Notes under the pieces: generated by a model
Seen by the model: the letters and a program-made list of their open reading frames with translations, nothing else
The model's database searches: none
What the model was told of the DNA's origin: nothing
NCBI RefSeq assembly: GCF_030272615.1
Contig: NC_081409.1
Location: forward strand, 474,792,573 to 474,856,572
Origin: Cryptomeria japonica
Taxonomy: Eukaryota; Streptophyta; Pinopsida; Cupressales; Cupressaceae
Length of the DNA: 64,000 bases
Direction: 5' to 3'
Program-made: the position numbers and the translations under genes
In this document: in pieces, positions 34,066 through 43,353 of the stretch
How the letters are laid out: each line of letters opens with the position of its first letter
How positions within the stretch are numbered: position 1 is the first letter of the stretch

Positions 34066-36444
34066 ATGCCCAATTTATTGAATAAAGACAGAAATAAGAA
34101 ATTAGAAACCGACGAGTGGGAGGTTGCGCAGAAGGATTTGATTCTGGAACAACGTGTAGAACGTAGACGGAGGCTGAGGCAACTTGCCGAAGGACGACCT
34201 GCCGAAGGGTTGCCCGAAGGGAACCAAGGAGGTGTCACGGAAGGTGCAGAAGCCGAGGGGAATTTCTACGCGTCGCTAGACTACTGTAGAGCGAGAAGCC
34301 TCGAAGAGTTTCTGGAGGAAACTAGGTTACGGAGAGAACTAGTTGAAGAGACTCGAGATCGGTTCAAAAACTTATCTCTCACGCCACAAAGGGAGGATCA
34401 CCGAAGGGAGCCGGGCACGGGTGACGGCGAAGGGGAAGCTAACCGCACGGTAGGTATAAGGCAAAACACCGTACCTTTGGTCACCACCACAAGAGACATC
34501 AGCGGCATCGGAGGGAGTAGCGCCGGAGGGCAGACACAGCCACAACCACCTCCAAGTGGACGACTCCCATCAATGGCGACCAAACAGAAGTTGCCCAAAT
34601 TCAACGGGGATAGCAAAGATGATCCCGCACGGCATTGCCGTACCTGCGAAACCATTTGGACAGCCAACGGGGTGACTGACCAGGATGAATGGATGAAGCA
34701 GTTCCCCGCCACACTGAGAGGAGTGGCTATTGACTGGTATTCAGACTTGGATAAAACCGGGGTAACTACGTGGGATGAATTGAAGAAAGCATTCGAGAAG
34801 GAATTTCGGCTTCTCCGAGATGATAATGAGATAGTCTCAGAAATCTATGGAACAAAGCAAGGAAAGAAGGAGACCATACGGGCATATGGCCGCCGGCTAA
34901 AGGAATTAGTCGGAAAGATGGAAAGCCAATCGGCTGATGGCTTAAAGAAGTGGTGGTTTGTCGAGGGTCTGAACCCTAAGCTACGACGAAAGATGAAAAT
35001 TGTGCCTCCGACATCCTACGATGATGCATACAACCGGGCCATGGACTTGGAAAGTGAAAATAAGACGGCCAAAAAGAAGAAGAATAGATCTTCATCATCC
35101 TTTGAAGATGATACGTCGGAAGAAGAGAGTAGCAGTGATGAGAAGCCGAAGAAGAAAGTCACGGCCCTTCAGAAGGATATGGAACGGATGTTAAAAGAGT
35201 TTAAGACAATGAAGGGGGCCACAAGCAAGGATGATGAACTGTGGTGCACGGATTGTAAGGAGAGCGGCCACACAAAGGGTGCCTGTCCCAAGAAGGCATT
35301 CTGTGACATCTGCCAGATCATGGGACATTCTACGAAGGAATGCCCATACAATTTGAAGGCACGTAACCAGCAAGTGCTCTTTGCACATGAGCAGCCCTCC
35401 ACATCGGATTCAAACAATAATGCATCTTCCGGAGGCTACCGAGGAAACCGACGAGGCAGACGGGGGAATAATAATAACTCCACCAGAAACAGGGTCCAAT
35501 ACGATGCAAAGGGACGCCCGATGATTCAATGTAGGGCTTGCAATCAATGGGGTCATTACGCACGAGAGTGTAATAACAATGACACCGCTCAAAAGCTATG
35601 TCGGTGGTGTGGCCCCGGTGACCATGAAGATGCCGATTGTCCGAAGTCTGGCATAGGGGCCAATCTGATTGATATCGAAGGCAACACACGGGGTAAAGAA
35701 GCCATCCTTGCTCGTACCCGAGGGCAGGCAAAGGAAGCCCGATACCCCCATCCCCGCACGGAGAAGCAGAGAATGACGGAGGCAAGGGAGGAAATAGAAA
35801 GGGCCATGAAAGCCCAACGGGGAGAGACACACGAGTCATCTGGACCCTACTGCATAGACACGGAGAGGAACATTGTACGACAGATGCTCCAAATGGAGGT
35901 ACCTGTGAAACTGGAAGACCTCCTACACACCATACCGCAATTGGGGACAGTGTTGTTGGGCACAAAGGTTGATAAACCCAAACCGAGAGACATGGACGCT
36001 CCCATACTAGGAAACTCGGCAACAAATCCAGTTGTACTTACCGTCAACAATGGCCGACACCCAGCCGTGGTGGAGATGGGTATCCTGGGCACCATCCTGA
36101 CGGATACTATAGTAGACGGCGGTTCCGGAGTAAATGTCCTTCCGGAGGACACATGGAAAAAGCTAGGAAAGCCCACTCTGTGGCCACCTACGTTTAATCT
36201 GCTAGGTGCAGACCAGCACGGGATTAAACCCCTCGGCATGTTGATGGCACAGCAAGTCACTGTGGGTGCACAACCTTTTGTACTTGACTTCGTGGTCATT
36301 CCTTTGAAACAGAAAGGGTATGACGCCATACTTGGAAGAGGATGGTTGGTGGCAGCGAAAGCAAACCACAACTGGAAACGAAATACACCCTCGATGGAGA
36401 GCGGAGGCAAGAAATCCACTATTGATCTCCGGACGCAGTGGTGA
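34066..36444 (+). CDS. G2 gag and protease region
   Basis: Start taken at 34066 (MPNLLNKDRNKK), conserved in G1, although the frame is open from 34015. The Gag core includes LPKFNGDSKDDPARHCRTC and AIDWYSDLDKTGVTTWDE. A Lys/Ser/Glu-rich linker follows, then four CX2CX4HX4C knuckles at 35245, 35302, 35530 and 35599, the first two separated from the last two by a Gly/Arg/Asn-rich RGG-like spacer. The aspartic protease lies near 36060-36370, with IVDGGSGVNVLP at the active site (DGGS rather than D(T/S)G) and the flap-distal block AILGRGWL. The frame ends at TGA 36442 because of a 1-nt shift relative to the downstream frame; G1 reads through the equivalent site in one frame. Confidence 0.92.
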   Translation: MPNLLNKDRNKKLETDEWEVAQKDLILEQRVERRRRLRQLAEGRPAEGLPEGNQGGVTEGAEAEGNFYASLDYCRARSLEEFLEETRLRRELVEETRDRFKNLSLTPQREDHRREPGTGDGEGEANRTVGIRQNTVPLVTTTRDISGIGGSSAGGQTQPQPPPSGRLPSMATKQKLPKFNGDSKDDPARHCRTCETIWTANGVTDQDEWMKQFPATLRGVAIDWYSDLDKTGVTTWDELKKAFEKEFRLLRDDNEIVSEIYGTKQGKKETIRAYGRRLKELVGKMESQSADGLKKWWFVEGLNPKLRRKMKIVPPTSYDDAYNRAMDLESENKTAKKKKNRSSSSFEDDTSEEESSSDEKPKKKVTALQKDMERMLKEFKTMKGATSKDDELWCTDCKESGHTKGACPKKAFCDICQIMGHSTKECPYNLKARNQQVLFAHEQPSTSDSNNNASSGGYRGNRRGRRGNNNNSTRNRVQYDAKGRPMIQCRACNQWGHYARECNNNDTAQKLCRWCGPGDHEDADCPKSGIGANLIDIEGNTRGKEAILARTRGQAKEARYPHPRTEKQRMTEAREEIERAMKAQRGETHESSGPYCIDTERNIVRQMLQMEVPVKLEDLLHTIPQLGTVLLGTKVDKPKPRDMDAPILGNSATNPVVLTVNNGRHPAVVEMGILGTILTDTIVDGGSGVNVLPEDTWKKLGKPTLWPPTFNLLGADQHGIKPLGMLMAQQVTVGAQPFVLDFVVIPLKQKGYDAILGRGWLVAAKANHNWKRNTPSMESGGKKSTIDLRTQW

Positions 36445-39400
36445 GCGAGGAACTTGCCTCTTCCTCGGGATCTGAATCCGAGAGGGAAAGTGACCCACGA
36501 GACGAAGGGAGAGAGGGGATGGACCCAGATGCCGAAGGCATATTAAAAATCGGAGGTTGCTGTTCAGAGGATGACACAGATTCACTAAACGGATTGTTCC
36601 ATTGGCAGCAGGAGGACTATGAGATGTTCTCACCCTCCTGTAACGTATTAAGCGTCGAAGGAGAAGGAGAGGAGCTAGATCAATATCCTCCAGAATACGG
36701 GGAGTATAAGGAAGAAGAAGCTACAATGGACACCGTACCTGCACATCAATTTAGAAACAAGGAGGCCATGAAGTATGAAGAACCGACGGTGAAACCTTTG
36801 AATCTAGGTACGGAGACGGATAAGAAAATCATTCTGGTAGGAGATGACTGGAACCCAGTGCTGAAAACGGCCGCATTCAAGATTTTCACCGAGTACAGAG
36901 ATGTATTCGCATGGACTTATAAGGATTTGAAGGGAGTCCCACTGGAGTTATGTGTTCATCGTATTCTGTTGGTACCAGGCGCAGTACCAGTACGGTAGCG
37001 ACCGTACAGGATGAATAAAAACTATGCTGCAAAAGTACAAAAAGAGATTGAACGAATGCTGGAGGCCAAGATTATCTTTAGGGTGCAGAATAGCGAATGG
37101 GTATCCCCCATCGTAATATGTCTCAAAAAGGATGGTAACGAGATCCGGATTTGTGTCGACTTCCGGCGACTCAATGAAGTCACCATCAAAGATCCATTTC
37201 CCATACCGTTCACGGACTCTATTCTTGAAGAGGTGGCCGGCCATGAAATCTATTCATTTATGGATGGATATTTTGGCTATAATCAGATATCAATAGCGGA
37301 GGAAGATACGCTGAAGACGACATTTGTGGTGGAGGACGGAGTATATGCTTACAACCGGATGCCCTTCGGTCTCTGCAATGCTCCGGCAATGTTCCAACGA
37401 ATAATTCTCCACATTTTTGATAAGATGTCCGTGGGTAACTTCAAGGCGTTCTTGGATGATTGGTCCATCTACAGTGGGGAGGAGACGCATCTGAAGGCAC
37501 TCGGAGAATGTATGGACAGGTGCCGAAGGGCACGACTCGCACTGAACCCTAAGAAATGCAGATTCTTGGTACCTCAGGGTAGACTACTCGGACACATAGT
37601 GTGTAAAGCGGGACTTAAAACAGACCCGGATAAAGTTCGGGTGATTGTGGAGATGGAACCCCCACAGGATGTCTCAGGGGTAAAATCTTTTTTGGGACAC
37701 ATCGGATATTACCGAAGGTTTATAAAAAATTTCTCCTAGATATCTTACCCCCTGGATAACCTCACAAGAAAAGGGGAACCGTACGTATGGGGAACGGCGC
37801 AGTCGGAATCCTTCGAGGAACTGAAATCACGACTGTTGGCGGCACCAATATTGGCCTACCCAAACTGGGACAGAGAATTTCATGTGCACGTCGACGCCTC
37901 CAACTATGCAATAGGTGCAACATTAGCACAAGTTTGGAATCATGGGTTGGATCACCCGGTCTACTTCGCCAGTAGACTACTCTCGAAAGCTGAGAGGAAT
38001 TACAGCACAACTGAACGGGAAGCGCTCGGCATGGTTTACGCAGTACATAAGTTCCGACATTATTTGTTGGCGACACCCTTCACCTTCTATGTAGACCACC
38101 AAGCTTTGATGTACTTGGTGAATAAACCTAGTATTCAAGGACGGGTGAGTCGGTGGCTGTTATTACTGCAAGAATTCACATTCAACATTATAGTACGGCC
38201 AGGGAAGAGCCATGTGATCGCTGACCAACTGTCATGAATCAAGTCGGGAGAACGAGCGGAGGGGGTGAATGATGATTTTCCGGATGTACACTTATTCCGG
38301 ATTGCGGTTTTACCATCCTGGTACACTCGTATTGGCGAGTACCTATCGACGTCCCAGTTCCCTCGGGACATGCCACCAGGGGAACGACGCAAATTGGTCC
38401 TAAGGAGCCGAACGTTCCAACTGATCAATGGACTCCTTTACAAAATGGGGACAGATCAAGTACTCCGCCGATGCGTGATGGAGGAAGAGATACCGGGGAT
38501 TTTGAAGGAAGCACACGAAGGACCCGCAGGAGGTCATATGGGGCCGGACACGACGGCCAGGAAAGTACTGTTAGCCGGACTATGGTGGCCAACGCTACAC
38601 AGCGACACCAGAGAATGGGTCGGAAGCTGTGATACATGCCAGAGGGCCGGAAAACCACTAAAACGAGACTTCATGCCATTAAACCCTTCAGCGGCACAAG
38701 AGTTATTCGAACGTTGGGGGCTTGATTTTGTGGGGCCTTTAAAAGTTAGCAGACCGCGGCGATGTACATACATTGTGGTAGCTACGGAATACTTGACAAA
38801 ATGGGTCGAAGCACGGGCCCTACCCGATAACACCGCGGTGAGTACAGCCAGATTTATTTACGAACAAATTATCACGAGATATGGAATTCCGCTCCAGATA
38901 ACCAGTGACAGAGGAGGCCATTTTGTGAACCATGTGGTGAGACTCCTTACGACGGAGTTCAAAATTTTTCACTCCTTGTCCAGTCCGTATTACCTAAGGG
39001 CCAATGGTCAAGCGGAGGCGACCAACAAGATTCTGGTTTCGGTCATCTATAAGTCGTGCGGGGTAGAAAAGGAAGATTGGGAGGAGCGACTACCGTCGGT
39101 GTTATGGGCATACTGCACCACCTACAAAGTAACGACGGGCCAGACACCATTTCAATTAATGTACGGACAGGAAGCGGTAGTACCGATGGAGTTCATGGTG
39201 CCAAGTCTTCGAATTGCAATGGAGAATAAACTTGGCGATATGGAGAGCCTGAGGGAGCGCCTGTATGCTCTAAACAAACTCGATGAACGAAGGCTGATGG
39301 CACAATGGGTGACAGACGTGGCCCAGCAACGAAGGAAACATTGGCACGACCAACACATTCGGCGGGCGAGGTTCACCCCGGGGCAGTTAGTCTTGAAATA

Positions 39401-39611
39401 TAATGGACGAAACGAAATTAAGCCGGGGAAATTCAAAGTCCGATGGTTAGGGCCCTTCTGGATACGTGAGGTCAACATGAACGGGGCGATAAAGTTATGG
39501 ACGCTGGACGGGAAGGAGATACTAGACGCAGTCAATGGATCGAAACTGAAGGTCTATCACGAACGGAGGGAACCAGGAACCCCCAGTCAGACAGCCGCTG
39601 CTAAAAAGTAG
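36438..39611 (+). pseudogene. G2 pol: RT, RNase H, integrase (three in-frame stops)
   Basis: One frame from 36438 to TAG 39611, broken by TAG 36996, TAG 37737 and TGA 38235. RT 37040-37735: CVDFRRLNEVTIKDPFPIP, MPFGLCNAPAMFQ and active site AFLDDWSIYS (FLDD, 37449-37460). RNase H 37870-38230: HVDASNYAIGATLAQ, TEREALGMVYAV and VDHQALMYLV. Integrase 38500-39580: zinc module HEGPAGGH .. CDTCQ; catalytic Asp in LDFVGPL (~38724), Asp in TSDRGGHF (~38905) and Glu in GQAEATNKI (~39012); C-terminal KFKVRWLGPFW module. No chromodomain. G1 has Gln at the second stop and Trp at the third, consistent with transitions. Confidence 0.94.
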
Positions 39612-40446
39612 AAAATTCGAAAAAAATATATATATATAAAAGAAAATCTGAAAAAATATATATAAAAGAAAATTTGACAACAAATTAAAAAAAAAAAAAA
39701 AAAAAAAGAAGTAAAAAAAGTGGCCACCGTACGGTGGGCCCACCGAAGGCGGCATCGCCGCATGATGGAACCACCGTGCGGTGGAACCACCGACGGTGGC
39801 ACCATCGTGCGGTGGCACCACCTTGCGGTGGGACCACCGACGGTGGCACCATCGTGTGGTGGGACCACCGACGGTGGAGCCACCGTGCGGTGGAAGCCAT
39901 CGAAGGCCCGCGGAAATATAAACGCCGCACAAAGCAGCCGAGGAAACCACGCCAGGCCACGCAAGGAAAAAACCACGCCACACCGTGCAAGTGTAAAACG
40001 CCGCACACTGAGGAAGCCACCACGTCGCGCAAGGAAAAAACCACGCCGCACACCGCACAGCACCGGACACCACGAGGCGCGAAGGGTAAAGGAGAAGGCA
40101 CACATCGCCGAAGGCACACCACGCAACGCCGTGGGTAAAGGGAAAGGCGCCACGTATCGCACGGCCACCACGCACAACAGGGTTTTTTCACAGCAACGCG
40201 CAGTAGTCGCACCAACAAGCACCGCACGGGCCGACCACCAAGTAGCGCACAGCCAGACCAAGTCCGCACAACCCCACACAGCCACACCACAGGTAGACCC
40301 AATAGCAAGGGTTAAGCGCAGCCGCCAAGGGAAGAATAAGAGCCACAGGTAGATCAAGCAGCCGCACGGCGGCAGCCAAAAAAAAAAAAAGAGAAGACCG
40401 TTACGAAGGGTAAAGTTTTCCTAAACAAATCAGTTACAGGGAGATA
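39612..40446 (+). repeat. G2 pol-ORF3 spacer: poly(A), palindrome array, GC-rich repeats
   Basis: After the pol stop come TATATA-rich sequence, an A run (39687-39707), then 39722-39900: about nine CCACCG..CGGTGG palindromes (first one CCACCGTACGGTGG, a perfect 14-mer; also CCACCGTGCGGTGG at 39771). From 39905 to 40330 GC-rich words such as CGCCGCACA and GCAAGGAAAAAACCACGCC recur imperfectly. A second A run (40379-40391) precedes ORF3. The same order of A-tract, palindromes and GC-rich part occurs in G1. No frame in this spacer is supported. Confidence 0.85.
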
Positions 40447-42984
40447 ATGGAGTCTGCAGGAAAAAGGAATTGGAAAAAACGGTTGCAGGAGGGCAGCCAC
40501 ATGAATAAGGATAAGCGAGTTCTCCCTTCGGGTGTACGCATAGCAGGTAGCACAATGGACGGCACGCAGAAGAAAAAGACACCACAGCAGCCTGCCGCAA
40601 GAGGGAAGAACACATGGACTCCGCATAATATCACCTTTGAGGGATTGAATGGGTCCGAATGCAGGAAGTGGTGGCAGGATACACCAGATGATGATTTGGT
40701 GAAGAAGAGCCTACGGAAAGCAGGAGTGGAGTGGGCCATCCGAATGCCTGTGTTTGTTATCCGTGAGTACGAGGGAGCATTACGGTTCATGGTTGATACC
40801 TTTGATAGCCATTCACGGACAAGTACTTTTGAGTACCTTGGGAAGGATATCACAATATCCTTCAAACCTGCAGATTTCACTAGAGTGTTTGGCATCCCAG
40901 GCATACATGGCAAGAAAGTTGAATTGAAAGCTAAGAAGATGACGTGGGACGAAAAAGAATATTGGATTAAACTAGTGTCTCGCGACTTGACCCAGGCAGA
41001 ATTGGATAGCATTGTGGATGCCACGAAAAACCGTGGGATACGTAGGACCTTTGTTGCAGAGGGTCACTGGCGGTGTATAATGGATGTCATCAAGAGCAGG
41101 TTGACGGGGTCTGGTAGGGCATCCGACATCGCTCTCCCGCAGATCATATTGATGAATGGACTTCTGAATGGCGTTATTTATGATTGGGCTACACTGTTAT
41201 CAGCACGGATGTGTGAGTTCTTGATGATGGAGCAGCGCATGTTTTACATGCCCCACTATGCCATCGGATTGTTTCTAGAGGCCACGCGAGAAGTAGTACC
41301 GGAGGCAGAATTGGAGATACAGCCTCAGAGACCATTGGCTGTAGGTGAGCCTCCTATCATGCATTGGAGACACCTTGACATTGGCCATTCTTCCGCGAAA
41401 CGGAAAAGGATAGTAGAGACCCCCTCGGCAGAACCTGATAGTGGAAGAGAGACTTCCAGCAGCGAAGAGGTTTCGGAGGAGGATAGTAGCAGTAGGGCGA
41501 CAGAAGAAGGGAGGATGGAGCCCGCGGGGGGAGCGAGTCTTGTTTGCGCCACCCTCACTACCACTTGGCACACTTGTGAGGTCATCCGCGAGAGTGGGAG
41601 GCACGTTGATTCCAGCATTTGGGAGGGCCGCACGCCCGTTGCACTTGAGCCCATGCAGCAGGTGGCATCACCTTCCATCGTACCACCTCCGCAGGCTAGT
41701 GCGCCACCCGCGGGACCGCCTCCGGCCATAGAGGCACACACAGAAGGCACGGCGGAGTCGTGTGGATCACCGCAGCAAGTAGTGGCAGAAGAGGAGCACA
41801 GGGAGGTGGTCGACGCAGAGCCTCAGGTGCGGCTGGACGTTGTGGGATCCGAGGCAGTAGTGACTGTGTCTGCCTCTTTGTTGGAGGAGCCCCTGGAGAG
41901 ACACACTTTCGAGGTGGAGAGAGGCCCGGAGGTGTTGAGTACGGATCCATCGGTGGTGGCTATGGGGAGTTGGCTGACCCGGCGATTTCAGATGATGGTG
42001 ATGCCACCAGTAGGAGCTGCTGTACTTTCACCTCGGCGAGAGCCTCTGACGGAGGTGGTAGACTTGGAGGATTCATCGGGTGAGACATCGATACCAATAG
42101 TAGGGCAGGAGATAGGAGAAGTCATCCCTGCTATCCAGGAGCAAGCGGGGGTAGAGGAGACACCTTGGTGCTAGCAGGATGCAGCAGTTTTGATCCCACT
42201 CGAGCCCCCTGCACCTATATCGGGGTCCCAGCCTTCGGGGCAGGATGGGGAGGACATTGAGGCTTACTTAGCAGATATGGTGACGAGGGGTCGGCGAGTG
42301 GTGGCAACGGCTCAGACGCGAGCTTTGCAGCAGGTTGTGGAGGAATTAGAGCAGGTCCTCCAGTTTATGCGGGTAGGCTGTTCGACAACTTTTGCCACAT
42401 GCTTTGAGTCACAGGGGTGGCCAGCTATTCAGATAGATGCAATGCTTGAGGCTTGGAGTGTGCCTCAGCCTGTCGTGGAGGGTAGGGTGACTACTCTCGT
42501 TCGACAGATTGAGCAGGTTTACAGGGATGCCTACTATGCACTGCGGCAGACGCAGCATGAGTCCGTGGTCCGCGAGGCTGCTCGTACAGAGATAGAGAGA
42601 GATCTCGCCAGACAGCAAGCTTCCTGGGCAGCCGAGAGGACGTAGTTGTTAGCACAACTTGAGACAGCCCGTGCAGAGAAGGTTGCGGTTGACATCTGCT
42701 TGTCGGAAGAGTAGAGTGCGTGGAGCCTTGTGCAGCAGGAGTTGGATGCTGTCACTGCAGAGCGGGGTTTGTTGCAGACTCAGTTGGTCGGTATGACAGA
42801 GTCCGCGGATACCAAGGAGAAGGAGTTGCTGGAAGATGCGCATATGGTGAAGACGGCTTTGGAGAAGGTGTTGGTGGCGGAGCGGGACGTGGCAGCACGC
42901 ACTCAGCAGGTTTATGACCTCTGCGCCCGCTTGGCGGCCCAGACACCAGCATCCCAGCCTTCGACTTCAGGGACGCTTCCTTAG
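40447..42984 (+). pseudogene. G2 ORF3: possible PMD-like N-terminus plus coiled coil
   Basis: Frame from MESAGKRNWKK to TAG 42982 (about 845 codons), interrupted by TAG at 42172, 42643 and 42712. Residues ~58-330 form the conserved region: ITFEGLNGSECRKWWQDTP, VDTFDSHSRTSTFEY and ITISFKPADFTRVFGIPG, then DVIKSRLTGSGRASDIALPQ and FYMPHYAIGLFLEA. The middle ~250 residues are acidic, Pro/Ser/Gly-rich. The tail (42240-42960) is a predicted coiled coil (TEIERDLARQQASWAAE; TKEKELLEDAHMVKTALEK). The F/TF-x-ITI-x-FGIP pattern suggests a plant-mobile-domain relative, by inference only. The position after pol is that of env-like ORFs in Athila, but no signal peptide or membrane segment is visible. Confidence 0.75.
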
Positions 42985-43040
42985 CCCCCTCCTTGACTTT
43001 GTTTTGGGTGTATATATGCATTGTCTCCATTTTGTTGTTA

Positions 43041-43055
43041 GTCGTCGGAGACGAC
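43041..43055 (+). other. Hairpin before the G2 PPT
   Basis: GTCGTC-GGA-GACGAC, a perfect 6-bp stem, 10 nt upstream of the G-run PPT. The G1 equivalent (8820-8835) keeps the stem with a 4-nt loop. Confidence 0.65.
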
Positions 43056-43064
43056 TTCTTTTTT

Positions 43065-43075
43065 GGGGGGGATGA
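43065..43075 (+). promoter_or_regulatory. G2 polypurine tract
   Basis: GGGGGGGATGA directly abuts the 3' LTR at 43076, preceded by a T run. This is the position expected for plus-strand priming. Confidence 0.75.
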
Positions 43076-43353
43076 TGTTATCGGAAAAAATGTATAGTTT
43101 AGTAATGTTAATTATTGATAGTCAGTTAGCCGACGGGTAGGTAGTTGGAGTCGCGACGGTTGTGTCGCACCCCTTCGGCTGTCATATATTGTACCACCTC
43201 CGGGTGTTGGAGGACATGTATTGTGGACGACAGAATATAATATGAACATCTCTTGACATTAATGGAAAGCTTATTCTGGTACTTCTTTGGTATTTGCATT
43301 GTGCATTGCTGTTCAGATTCTGTATTCTTCCTGTTTACCCAGTGAGGTAAACA
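43076..43353 (+). repeat. G2 3' LTR
   Basis: 278 bp, TGTTATCGG ... GAGGTAAACA, followed by the GGCTC target duplication and then hAT-1 exon sequence. Confidence 0.97.

Larger units (their letters stand above)
33221..43353 (+). mobile_element. Ty3/gypsy element G2, complete, young, with ORF0 and ORF3
   Basis: Two 278-bp LTRs (33221-33498, 43076-43353), TG..CA ends, flanked by GGCTC on both sides (33216-33220, 43354-43358). The LTRs differ at only two positions by direct comparison. Order: LTR, PBS, ORF0, gag-PR, RT-RH-IN, poly(A)/palindrome array, ORF3, hairpin, PPT, LTR. Inserted in the last exon of the hAT-1 transposase between the Ser and Gln codons that precede PCSASGCERNW. Same family as G1. 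Stops and one frameshift break ORF0, pol and ORF3, so this copy is not autonomous despite its youth. Confidence 0.97.

Noticed and set aside
35330-36025. 231-codon minus-strand ORF opposite G2 gag
   Set aside because: Shadow of the gag-pol coding strand; no conservation or domain.
39587-40357. Long open frames antisense and sense to the G2 pol-ORF3 spacer (up to 256 codons)
   Set aside because: They read through the GC-rich palindrome/repeat spacer; composition is repetitive (GGGATTVG-type), without conserved counterpart in frame in G1.
40447-42984. ORF3 as a typical envelope protein
   Set aside because: No signal peptide, no transmembrane helix and no cleavage-like site; the PMD-like and coiled-coil content argues otherwise.
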